From assembly GCA_014239625.1 (NCBI GenBank), contig JAAZYN010000030.1, forward strand, positions 1 through 13,861: DNA of 13,861 nt. The letters are read 5' to 3'. This DNA is from Myxococcales bacterium (GTDB taxonomy: Bacteria > Myxococcota_A > UBA9042 > PHBI01 > JAAZYN01). The notes beneath the pieces are model-generated. The model ran no database searches, was not told where the DNA came from, and saw nothing but the letters and a program-made list of their open reading frames with translations. Positions 5,098-12,574 of this stretch are shown in pieces (positions within the stretch are counted from its first letter, which is position 1; every line of letters begins with the position of its first letter). The position numbers were made by a program, and so were the translations under genes.

Positions 5098-7551
5098 ATG
5101 AGCGATCCGCAGCAACCCGAAGCGCCCGTGGCCCCCGAAGCCGATACGTCCTACGACGCCGAGAGCATCAAGGTTCTCAAAGGCTTGGAGGCCGTTCGAA
5201 AGCGGCCCGGGATGTACATTGGCGACACCGACGACGGATCGGGGCTTCACCATCTGGTCTTCGAGGTCGTGGACAACTCGGTAGACGAAGCATTGGCGGG
5301 GTACTGCGACGAGGTGACGGTCACGATACACGCCGGAAACTCCATCACTGTCGAGGACAATGGCCGCGGGATCCCGGTTGGCGAACACGAAGATGGACGG
5401 AGCGCGGCCACGGTCGTCATGACGGAGCTCCATGCGGGCGGTAAGTTCGACGCCAACTCCTACAAGGTCTCCGGAGGCCTCCACGGCGTGGGCGTGTCCG
5501 TGGTCAATGCGCTGAGCAGGCGACTGCTGCTGACGATCCGCCGCGACGGCAAGGTCCACGAGCAGGAGTTCGCGCTGGGCAAGGAGCGCGGGCCGCTGAA
5601 AGTCACCGGGACCACTGCGCGCAAGGGCACGACGGTGTACTTCGAGCCGGACCCTGGCATGTTCACCATGAGGGAGTTCAGCTTCGATATTCTGGCGGCC
5701 CGGCTGCGCGAGCTGGCATACCTCAACAGAGGGCTCACGATTCGCCTGACGGACGAGCGCGGCGAAGAGGAGCGGGCTGCGACGCTCCACTATGAAGGCG
5801 GCATCAGCTCCTTTGTAGCGGACATCAATCGCAAAAAGGACGCCCTGCATCCCGAGGTGATCCACATCCTGGAGCGACGCGACGACATCGAAGTCGAGCT
5901 CGCCCTTCAGTGGAACAACTCTTATAATGTCCAGCTGTTCTGCTTCACCAACAACATCCGCAACCGGGACGGCGGCACGCACCTCACCGGCTTCAAGGGC
6001 GCTCTCACGCGTTGTCTGAACAACTACGCGGACAAGGCCGGCCTGCTCAAGCAGGTGAAGATCGGGTTGAGCGGCGACGACATCCGCGAGGGGCTGGTCG
6101 GCGTCATCAGCGTCAAGGTGCCAGACCCGAAGTTTTCCTCTCAGACCAAAGACAAGCTGGTCAGCAGCGAGGTCAAGCCGGTCGTCGAGACGCTTCTGTA
6201 CGAGCACCTTTCGAACTACCTCGGGGAGAACCCAGCCACGGCCAAGGGCGTCGTGGTGAAGGCGGTAGACGCCGCTCGGGCGCGCGAGGCTGCTCGCAAG
6301 GCGCGAGAGACCGTGCGCCGCAAGGGCGCTCTAGACTCAGCGAGCCTGCCGGGCAAGCTCGCCGATTGTCAGGAGCGGGACCCGGCTCGGTCTGAGCTGT
6401 TCATCGTCGAGGGCGACTCCGCCGGGGGCTCGGCCAAGCAGGGGCGGGACCGGGTCACCCAAGCGATCCTTCCCTTGCGCGGGAAAATCCTGAACGTCGA
6501 GAAGGCGCGCTTTGACAAGATGCTGGGATCCAACGAGATCCTGACCCTCATCACGGCGTTGGGGACCGGGATCGGGCCCGACAGCTACGATCCGGACAAA
6601 GCCCGATACCATAAGATCATCATCATGACCGACGCAGACGTCGACGGGCAGCACATCCTGACCCTGCTGTTGACGTTCTTCTACCGGCAAATGCCCGAGT
6701 TGGTGGAGCGCGGCTACGTGCATATCGCGCAGCCGCCGCTGTTCAAGGTAAAGAAGGGCAAGTCCGAGCGGTACCTCAAGAACGAGGCCGCCCTGGCGTC
6801 TTACACCATCGCCATGGGCACCCGGAATTGCGTCTTGACCGGCGTGGAGGCCCCTATCGCGGGAGAGGCGCTCGAGGAGTTCATGCTAAACCTGGTCAAG
6901 ATCCGCGGTGGGCTGGATCACCTCGCTCGCCGGCGCGACCGCCGCGTTATGCGAGCGCTGATGGAGGCCACCGATATCAGCCTGGAGACGCTCAAGTCGC
7001 GGGACGCGCTGGAGGCGTGTGTTCGCAGGGTCGAGGCATATCTCGAGAGCCACTTCCCGGAGGCGATCCCGCTCGCTTTCGACATCTCCGAGGACGAAGA
7101 GCGCGGCGAGTTCCAGGTGTCATTCAACACGTTCGTAAGCGGCGGGCCTCGGCAGACCGTGGTCAACGCTGCGTTCCTCAACAACGGTGAGGTGCGCGAT
7201 GTGTTCGAGTTGTATGGGGCGGCCGCGCGCGCGGCGGAGCTTCCTCCACGATGGACCAAGGGCGACAGCGATCCCATCGACTTCAGGAGCTTCGAGGAGC
7301 TGCTGGCGCACGTCGAGAAGAGCGGGGTTCAAGGGGTAGGGGTACAGCGCTACAAAGGCTTGGGTGAGATGAACCCCGAGCAGCTCTGGGAGACCACGAT
7401 GGACCCTGATGTCCGGACGCTGCTGCAGGTGCGGGTCGATGACACCATCGCGGCCGACGACATGTTCACCGTCTTGATGGGCGACGAAGTCGAGCCCCGA
7501 CGCGACTTCATCGAGCGAAACGCTCTCCGCGTCCGTAACCTCGACATCTAG
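5098..7551 (+). CDS. gyrB: DNA gyrase subunit B
   Basis: This is the ATPase subunit of type II topoisomerase, which with GyrA introduces negative supercoils. The 817 residues show the GHKL ATPase domain (SIKVLKGLEAVRKRPGMYIG, EVVDNSVDEAL, DNGRGIP, SGGLHGVGVSVVNAL), the transducer domain, the TOPRIM domain with EGDSAGGSA (catalytic Glu at residue 438) and metal-binding DADVDG (residues 512-517), and the C-terminal GyrA-contact segment ending in RYKGLGEMNPEQLWETTMDP. An insert of roughly 150 residues between the post-TOPRIM segment and RYKGLGEMN is the Gram-negative-type insertion; overall length is close to the 804 residues of E. coli. The ATG at 5098 has AGGAG five bases upstream. A Gln/Pro/Ala-rich N-terminal extension of about 20 residues precedes the ATPase domain. 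The gene is not next to dnaN/recF here but to two replication-like genes downstream. Confidence 0.98.
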   Translation: MSDPQQPEAPVAPEADTSYDAESIKVLKGLEAVRKRPGMYIGDTDDGSGLHHLVFEVVDNSVDEALAGYCDEVTVTIHAGNSITVEDNGRGIPVGEHEDGRSAATVVMTELHAGGKFDANSYKVSGGLHGVGVSVVNALSRRLLLTIRRDGKVHEQEFALGKERGPLKVTGTTARKGTTVYFEPDPGMFTMREFSFDILAARLRELAYLNRGLTIRLTDERGEEERAATLHYEGGISSFVADINRKKDALHPEVIHILERRDDIEVELALQWNNSYNVQLFCFTNNIRNRDGGTHLTGFKGALTRCLNNYADKAGLLKQVKIGLSGDDIREGLVGVISVKVPDPKFSSQTKDKLVSSEVKPVVETLLYEHLSNYLGENPATAKGVVVKAVDAARAREAARKARETVRRKGALDSASLPGKLADCQERDPARSELFIVEGDSAGGSAKQGRDRVTQAILPLRGKILNVEKARFDKMLGSNEILTLITALGTGIGPDSYDPDKARYHKIIIMTDADVDGQHILTLLLTFFYRQMPELVERGYVHIAQPPLFKVKKGKSERYLKNEAALASYTIAMGTRNCVLTGVEAPIAGEALEEFMLNLVKIRGGLDHLARRRDRRVMRALMEATDISLETLKSRDALEACVRRVEAYLESHFPEAIPLAFDISEDEERGEFQVSFNTFVSGGPRQTVVNAAFLNNGEVRDVFELYGAAARAAELPPRWTKGDSDPIDFRSFEELLAHVEKSGVQGVGVQRYKGLGEMNPEQLWETTMDPDVRTLLQVRVDDTIAADDMFTVLMGDEVEPRRDFIERNALRVRNLDI

Positions 7552-7566
7552 CCGCCCAGCTGCGAC

Positions 7567-8253
7567 GTGGATCCGGAGCGGGCAGGCTATCTCAAGGCCA
7601 TCGAGAGACGCTTTCTGGAGATGCGCGGTCGCGGCCTGATGCTGTCTCCGCGAGACGTGATGCTCGTCGATCGCTGGCGTGAACGCGGGATTCCGCTCAG
7701 AGTGGTCCTGGCAGCGCTGGAAGAAGGCGCGGAGCGGTTCGCGGAGACCCACCCAAAGGGTGAGCCCCTGCCTTCGTCGCTGGCGTATTTCGAGGGGCAC
7801 GTGCGGAGGGCGGCGGACGAGCGACATGAACTCGCGGTCGAGCGCGCGACCCGCGGGGATACCGGTCGCACGGCGCATCTACTGCGACCCCAAGCGCGGC
7901 CAGCGTTACTGGACGGTATCGCCGCGGCCGGGCGGCGACAGGGCGGGGAGTCGGCCAAGGAAGCGCTCCGATACGCTTGGCGTCGACTGGCGAAACCCTC
8001 TTCAGATGAGGCGCTCTGGAGCCTCGTTGCGGAGGTGGACCGGGATCTGGTCGACATGTTGGCAGCAACACTGGAGGATACAGGACGGGAGGCGCTGTCC
8101 AAAGCGGTGGAGGCGGCGGTCGACAATGCAGGTGGTGAAGCGATGAGCGAGCAAGCTAAAGACGACGTCGCGCGAACGGAGCTGGAGCGTTGGATCCGAG
8201 AGCGGTTCGGGCTCCGTGACCTCATGGAGGTGCTGATTGAGCACACCATGTAA
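7567..8253 (+). CDS. Uncharacterised protein with a possible DnaD-like module
   Basis: The 228-residue, Arg/Glu/Ala-rich, largely helical protein starts at GTG 15 bases after gyrB, without a clear ribosome-binding site, and overlaps the next gene by 17 bases. I do not recognise it firmly. Residues about 22-83 have a layout resembling the DnaB/DnaD C-terminal module of Gram-positive primosome proteins: RGLMLSPRDVMLVDRW, then RVVLAALEEG, then SSLAYFEGHV, compare LSP...W / AL / YI..IL in that family. The rest (about 100-228) is helical and lacks motifs; residues 185-228 end in an acidic/basic helix. Its position between gyrB and a DnaC/DnaI-like ATPase makes an adaptor or loading role plausible. 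It is probably cytoplasmic, with no signal peptide or membrane span. Gene reality is good; function is inference. Confidence 0.8.
   Translation: MDPERAGYLKAIERRFLEMRGRGLMLSPRDVMLVDRWRERGIPLRVVLAALEEGAERFAETHPKGEPLPSSLAYFEGHVRRAADERHELAVERATRGDTGRTAHLLRPQARPALLDGIAAAGRRQGGESAKEALRYAWRRLAKPSSDEALWSLVAEVDRDLVDMLAATLEDTGREALSKAVEAAVDNAGGEAMSEQAKDDVARTELERWIRERFGLRDLMEVLIEHTM
8226..8230 (+). promoter_or_regulatory. Ribosome-binding site inside the upstream gene, selecting a TTG start
   Basis: GGAGG lies six bases before TTG 8237-8239, within the last codons of the preceding gene. The TTG is the only start that keeps the full four-cysteine zinc ribbon, since the first cysteine is residue 5. The overlap implies translational coupling. 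Confidence 0.65.
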
Positions 8254-9046
8254 AGTTTGCTCCGGGGTCGGCTACATCGTCGGCCGATCGGGCGAGCTCG
8301 CCCGGGCGGAGGTGTGCACGACCTGCAGCGCAGAGGTTCTCGATGAGAGCCTCTGGTATCAGATTCAGCGGGACGAAAACGGCTACGAGCTCGCGGTCCC
8401 CAGCGAGAGCCTGGGGCTGGTGAGGCGTGTGCGCTGCTTCAACGACGCGAAGCTTCCGGCGTCGTATGGTGCCAAGACGATGGCCGGCTTTCAGGATCAC
8501 GCTGAACACCGCGGCCTCAAGACCCGCCTGCTGCGCTACACGCAGCGCTTTGACCTCGAGAACAGCGACGGGGTCCTGCTCATGGGACCACCCGGGACCG
8601 GCAAGACACACTTGATGTGCGCGATGCTTCACTACCTGACGCTGCAACGGGGTGTCGCCTGTCGCTTTCTAGACTTCTTTGATCTCACGGTGAAAGTGCG
8701 GGCGACCTACGACACCAGCTCCAAGGTGACCGAGGCCAGCATCATCGACCCACTGGTGTCGGTACCGGTCTTGGCCATCGATGAGCTTGGCAAGGGCCGG
8801 AGCAGCCACTATGAGCGCACCATCGTGGACCAGCTCATCAGCCGACGCTACAACGCCGGACGTGTCGTGATAGCGACCACGAACTATTTCCCCGAAGAGG
8901 AGCTGACCGCCAAGATGGGTGCTGGGGGGGAGCGCGGGGCGCTGAGCTTGGAGGAGCGTGTCGGCCCCCGGATTAAGAGCCGGCTCTACGAGATGTGCGA
9001 CGTATACCCGGTGGGTGGCAACGACTATCGGATGCGGCAGCGATGA
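8237..9046 (+). CDS. DnaC/DnaI-like AAA+ ATPase with N-terminal zinc ribbon
   Basis: The 269-residue protein starts with TTG. Its N-terminus has two CxxC pairs (residues 5-8 and 27-30), a probable zinc ribbon. The AAA+ core follows with Walker A GPPGTGKT (117-124), Walker B VLAIDE (178-183) and a sensor-1 stretch VVIATTNYF (about 210-218). The RIKSRLYEMC segment near residue 250 resembles the arginine-finger/sensor-2 region of the DnaC/IstB/DnaI group. Such ATPases load the replicative helicase (DnaC, DnaI) or support transposition (IstB). No transposase gene is nearby, and B. subtilis DnaI also has an N-terminal zinc-binding domain, so a helicase-loader-like role is favoured. The 17-base overlap with the preceding gene argues that the two products act together. 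The specific cellular target is unproven. Confidence 0.88.
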   Translation: MSTPCKVCSGVGYIVGRSGELARAEVCTTCSAEVLDESLWYQIQRDENGYELAVPSESLGLVRRVRCFNDAKLPASYGAKTMAGFQDHAEHRGLKTRLLRYTQRFDLENSDGVLLMGPPGTGKTHLMCAMLHYLTLQRGVACRFLDFFDLTVKVRATYDTSSKVTEASIIDPLVSVPVLAIDELGKGRSSHYERTIVDQLISRRYNAGRVVIATTNYFPEEELTAKMGAGGERGALSLEERVGPRIKSRLYEMCDVYPVGGNDYRMRQR

Positions 9047-9322
9047 AGGACGCGAGGCGCCCCTTCCCGCTCACCTGAGACCCGAGGCCGTTGGGTCGCC
9101 TGAGGACGGGGCCGCAGTGAACTCCACACCCACCCTACCGATCCGTTTGGCCCGACGGGTACGCCATTGTATCTCAAGGGAGACCCCGGCGACGTCGTGT
9201 TGACAAGCGCGCCACGGACCGGACGCCGGCGACGCCCTATCCGGCACCCGCGGAGCTGCCCGTCGCGAGGCTGCGCGCGTGTCAGCGCTGCGGGGCCGGC
9301 GGTCGTAGCCGAGCCATCTTGG
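9047..9322. other. Convergent intergenic region, no gene seen
   Basis: This gap separates the rightward ATPase gene from the leftward membrane-protein gene. Frames on both strands give Arg/Pro-rich translations without motifs. I find no intrinsic terminator with a T-run for either gene. An isolated TTGACA at 9200-9205 has no -10 partner at the right distance. The 8-base CGGCGACG occurs twice (9187-9194 and 9226-9233), probably by chance. Confidence 0.5.
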
Positions 9323-10852
9323 TCACCCCTGCCCCACCAGCGCCAGCAGCCAAACGATCCCCACCAGGTTTGCCACCAACGCACCCACCATCGCTATGAG
9401 CAACAGCACGCCGCGGGTTCTCTCCAAGCTCTTCTGAGCGCCGTCCGCCGCCAAGACCGACGCGACCGGTGGAGGAAGCTCCTCGCCCAACGCCTCCTCC
9501 GCGAACGCCCTCATCCGTGCGCGCTGGGCAGAGAGATTGCGGATAAGAACGTCCGCGACCACAAGCATGATCAACACGAACACGCCGCCGATGGCGATCA
9601 ACACCTGGCGCTTGTCGCTGGTGACGCGAGTGGTTCGGTCACCGATGTCACGCTCGCGCGTGCTTATCCAAAGTGACGGGCTGACGGGCTCGCGCTGTAA
9701 AAACGTGGTCAAGTACCGCGCGGTCAAGTCCACGTTGACTCCGGGGCGGAGCTCCAGACTGTTCGGGTGTAATACGTTCTCGGCTCGGACCAGCGAGGTC
9801 AGGGCCGACAGCGTGTCATCACTGGTGACGATAATCGGCACCGTGGCGAACTCGTCTCCCGGATCCCAAGGATGACCGGCGCACTGAAGGTCGCAGCGTC
9901 CGTCACAGCGGACGCTTATGCGGAGCTGAGCCTCGTGTTTGGAGCTGGTCACGGTGCCGCTCCACAGAACCGCGCCTTCCCGGAGCAGATCGCAGTGGGC
10001 TTCGGCGCTCGCCTGCCAAGTGCGCAACGTCGCGTCGAGGCGATCACCCGGGCGAAAGACCGGGGTCTTCGTCCGCAGGAGCATCCGACGCCCTCGTGGC
10101 CGCAGCGGCTCCTCGCGCTCAACCCAGGGCTTATCTGGGGGGAAGACATCGAGCTTCAGTCGAATCCCGGGCTGCTTGGCGTTGATCTTGAACTCGAGCA
10201 GCCCCATCACGTCGGTGGTCTGCTTACTCACGCCTGGCGGCACCAGACACGTCTTGTGCTTGATACGCACTGGCACGCCGGACAGTCCGCGCCCCTCATC
10301 GTCGCGGAGCCGCAACACCACCGAGTTGACCATCCCCAAGGCCAACACCGAGTTCTCGGGCATCACGTCCACCCGAATCTGACCCGGCTCTGCGACCCGC
10401 TTGGCGGGCGGCGTTTCATCCTCCAGCACCACATCCCCGCTGGGATGGAGCACCGTCAGCGAGTGCTCCAGAGACTCGCTCCGACCCTCCGCGGATAGGC
10501 CCAGCGTGACCACAGCCCGCTCGGATGCGACCGCCTCCGGGACCAGGAAACTCACGATCGTCGGATCAGAACCGCTCGTGGTGAATTCGACCGGTTGCCC
10601 TGCGACGAGGACCTTGTCGACGCTGACCGACATCGACGCCCTGCTGTCGACCCCGTGCGCACTCACCCGAACCGCCAGAGGCCGCCCCGCAAGGCCGTGG
10701 TTTCCACCCACCACCACGAACCCCGGCATGTCGACCATCTTGTCTAAATTGAGATAGACGACGCCCAGCGCAAACAGGGCGGTGCCGACTAACAACGGCG
10801 CGGCTATTCGGAACCATCGCCAGGTCGCGATGCGCTGAAGGAGACCCTTCAC
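9323..10852 (-). CDS. Membrane-anchored exported protein with Ig/macroglobulin-like modules
   Basis: The 509-residue protein has an N-terminal membrane span (about residues 14-37, AAPLLVGTALFALGVVYLNL), a roughly 375-residue exported beta-rich part, and two C-terminal spans (about 417-437 and 481-506) separated by a loop. Within the exported part, VVLRLRDDEGRGLSGVPVRI resembles a bacterial Ig-like domain, and KTPVFRPGDRLDATLRTW resembles the macroglobulin-type 'P-x-Y/F-x-P-G' strand of alpha-2-macroglobulin-like proteins. Cysteines near CLVPP and in VRCDGRCDLQC could form disulfides, in line with a periplasmic location. There is no thioester (CxEQ) motif and no peptidase motif, so it is not a full macroglobulin. 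The GTG at 10852 starts 13 bases after the M23-family gene's stop; the longer frame upstream overlaps that gene and looks artificial. Its function is unknown; operon placement suggests it works with the LytM-like protein at the envelope. Confidence 0.8.
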   Translation of the reverse strand: MKGLLQRIATWRWFRIAAPLLVGTALFALGVVYLNLDKMVDMPGFVVVGGNHGLAGRPLAVRVSAHGVDSRASMSVSVDKVLVAGQPVEFTTSGSDPTIVSFLVPEAVASERAVVTLGLSAEGRSESLEHSLTVLHPSGDVVLEDETPPAKRVAEPGQIRVDVMPENSVLALGMVNSVVLRLRDDEGRGLSGVPVRIKHKTCLVPPGVSKQTTDVMGLLEFKINAKQPGIRLKLDVFPPDKPWVEREEPLRPRGRRMLLRTKTPVFRPGDRLDATLRTWQASAEAHCDLLREGAVLWSGTVTSSKHEAQLRISVRCDGRCDLQCAGHPWDPGDEFATVPIIVTSDDTLSALTSLVRAENVLHPNSLELRPGVNVDLTARYLTTFLQREPVSPSLWISTRERDIGDRTTRVTSDKRQVLIAIGGVFVLIMLVVADVLIRNLSAQRARMRAFAEEALGEELPPPVASVLAADGAQKSLERTRGVLLLIAMVGALVANLVGIVWLLALVGQG

Positions 10853-10865
10853 GCCGCGAAGAGTA

Positions 10866-12281
10866 TCAGCTCCGCTCGTTGATGCCGATGATCGGCGTGG
10901 CCTCGAGCTTGTCGAGCAGCTTCTTGACTTCGTTCGTGAAGTGCCGCTTGTGCTTGGCAGGCACCGGGGCGGCCTCATGGGTCGTCATGCGCAGCGGATT
11001 GAGCAGCGCACCGTTGCGGCGCAGCGAGAACATCAGCTGCGACTGCCGCGCGCTGCCGGTGCGTCCAACCTCGCCGATGACCGTCTTTTGGCTGACCGTA
11101 GCGCCGACGCGAACACCCGGGCCGAGCGTCTTCAGATGCCCATACGTGCTCGTCACGCCATCTTCGTGGCGAATAGTGACCGTCAACCCCAACGACTTGG
11201 CCTTGCCTGCGAACGCCACGCGACCAGCGGCGACGGCCCATACAGGGGTACCTTGTTTGGCCGTGTAGATCACCGGGCCTGCTTTGTGGAGGTTGCCACG
11301 CACGTTGCTCTGAACACCCGCGGACACCATCGTGTACTTCAGCGGTGACTTCAGAAAGTCTTTGCGAGCAGCGCGCCCCTCGGGGGTGAAATAGCCGCGG
11401 TTGCCATCCGGGTCGGTATACTGGAGCAGCTGGTGGGTACCAAACTTGCCGCGGTATTCCGCGCCAAGTACTCGTCCGTACTTGAGGAACTTACCGGCGA
11501 CATGAACCTTCTCGACGATGACGCGAAGCTCATCGCCTTTGCGCGGGTCCTGAAAGAAGTCCACATCCCAGGCGAACAGATCGATGAAGATCCCCGCCAG
11601 CCCGACCCGCTCACCGCATCGACGCACGCTCTTGTACAGGCTGCTTTTTATGGCGCATCCAATAGCGGCGCGCTCGATGCGGGTCTTCACCGGCATCCGG
11701 CTGGCGACGTAAGCGCCATCCCGCATCAACTCGACCTGATACACGTCCAGCGCCGAGCTGTGATACTCGAAGCGGGTCACCTGGCCCTCGTCGTCGACCG
11801 ACGCGTTGAAGCTGTTGCCTACGCGAGCCTGACGGAAATCGTAGACGGAGCTCATCGCTCGAATGAGCGGCATCGCGGTGCGATTGTCGATGCCTTGATC
11901 CTGCAGCGCCTTGATGACCGTCTGACCGCGCTTGAGCTTTCCAGCGATCTTACGCGTAGCGGGATCGCCAAAGTCGTCGCGGTGGATCCGGTCATCGCCA
12001 CCGCGCCGCGGCTCGTCGAGCCGTGGGATGACACCCTGGCTGGCACCCGGGGTGATCACCCTCATGTCGCCCGGGTTGAGCCCGTTGGACGGCAGCGCCG
12101 GATCGTGCAGCCGCTGCTCCAGTGACGGCGCCGTCACGCCTTTGTCCTGGAAAAAGAGGAAATAGTTGACGGCCGCCAGCGCCGCTATCACAAAGAAGGC
12201 GCTGCCGCGGCTGGAGCCCCCCCCGCGACGTCGATGGGGACGTCCAGGTTCGCGAAGCACTATGGGCCGGTCGAGATACAC
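10866..12281 (-). CDS. MepM/Csd3-type M23 (LytM) protein with degenerate active site
   Basis: This encodes 471 residues. A basic N-terminus (RPHRRRGGG) and one membrane span (27-44) suggest an inner-membrane anchor with a periplasmic body. Residues about 110-310 match the N-terminal domains of MepM/Csd3-like endopeptidases (IFAWD-type FIDLFAWDVDFFQDPRKGDELRV pattern, YGRVLGAEY, GYFTPEGRAARKDFL). The LytM fold follows, with GTPVWAVAAGRV, TVTIRHEDG, YGHL and VIGEVGRTGSA. The zinc and catalytic residues are mostly missing: in the usual HxxxD the His is present (H332) but Asp is Pro336, and the usual HLH is Q415-L416-M417; only H382 of the YxHL motif stays. It should therefore not cut peptidoglycan and may instead activate an amidase, as EnvC and NlpD do. 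The GTG start at 12281 has no strong ribosome-binding site. Confidence 0.9.
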   Translation of the reverse strand: MYLDRPIVLREPGRPHRRRGGGSSRGSAFFVIAALAAVNYFLFFQDKGVTAPSLEQRLHDPALPSNGLNPGDMRVITPGASQGVIPRLDEPRRGGDDRIHRDDFGDPATRKIAGKLKRGQTVIKALQDQGIDNRTAMPLIRAMSSVYDFRQARVGNSFNASVDDEGQVTRFEYHSSALDVYQVELMRDGAYVASRMPVKTRIERAAIGCAIKSSLYKSVRRCGERVGLAGIFIDLFAWDVDFFQDPRKGDELRVIVEKVHVAGKFLKYGRVLGAEYRGKFGTHQLLQYTDPDGNRGYFTPEGRAARKDFLKSPLKYTMVSAGVQSNVRGNLHKAGPVIYTAKQGTPVWAVAAGRVAFAGKAKSLGLTVTIRHEDGVTSTYGHLKTLGPGVRVGATVSQKTVIGEVGRTGSARQSQLMFSLRRNGALLNPLRMTTHEAAPVPAKHKRHFTNEVKKLLDKLEATPIIGINERS

Positions 12282-12388
12282 GGAGTGTGTGCAGCTCCAA
12301 TAGACGGTTGTGAGAGTGTGAGCAGTGTGTCCGCCGCAGCGTTTGGGGCTCCGTCGAAGAGCTCACTTCCCCCGCGAAGCACCCCGCT

Positions 12389-12417
12389 TGGCTAGCATGG
12401 GCCGAGTGTTGCGTCAA
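12389..12417 (-). promoter_or_regulatory. Weak candidate promoter for the LytM-like gene
   Basis: On the minus strand a good -35, TTGACG (12417-12412), is followed after 17 bases by TAGCCA (12394-12389), a poor -10. Transcription would start near 12382 and leave a leader of about 100 bases. Only the -35 is convincing. Confidence 0.22.
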
Positions 12418-12500
12418 CCTACATCGGCGTCCTCGTTGCCCCGTGTGGCTTTGCGCTCACTCGATGGGGATCCGGCCGCGACCTGAGCAGCCCTTGATCG

Positions 12501-12535
12501 TTGGTGTCGTCGCGTGCGGGATGCGCCGACACCAA
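12501..12535 (-). terminator. Strong hairpin downstream of pdxA
   Basis: TTGGTGTCG (12501-12509) pairs perfectly with CGACACCAA (12527-12535). After one mismatch the stem extends inward through CGC-like pairs, leaving a short G-rich loop. It starts 39 bases past the pdxA stop. There is no T-run on either strand, so it is not a textbook intrinsic terminator; a rho-assisted end, an mRNA-stabilising stem or a protein-binding site are alternatives. Confidence 0.4.
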
Positions 12536-12574
12536 CCTCGACCTTCCCCGGCTCCCTCCCGACCGCGCTTGGGT

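Larger units (their letters stand above)
12282..12574. other. Intergenic region between pdxA and the LytM-like gene
   Basis: Both flanking genes are read leftward. The gap has a strong hairpin (12501-12535) soon after pdxA and a candidate promoter (12417-12389) before the LytM-like gene, suggesting that the two genes belong to separate transcription units. No convincing gene is present; the open frames overlapping it are Arg/Ser/Pro-rich shadows. Confidence 0.5.

Noticed and set aside
5086..6207. 373-codon open frame on the minus strand inside gyrB
   Set aside because: Its codons mirror the well-supported gyrB frame and the translation has no domain motif; long antisense frames are expected in GC-rich coding DNA.
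8237..9046. Interpretation of the AAA+ protein as IstB of an IS21-type insertion sequence
   Set aside because: No IstA transposase, terminal inverted repeats or target duplication is visible, and the gene is coupled to a non-transposon gene behind gyrB.
9200..9205. Perfect TTGACA as a promoter -35 element
   Set aside because: At the right spacing there is only GC-rich sequence (ACGCCG) and no rightward gene follows.
9872..10498. 208-codon plus-strand frame inside the exported membrane-protein gene
   Set aside because: The minus-strand frame has clear membrane spans and Ig-like strands; this one is His/Arg/Pro-rich without motifs.
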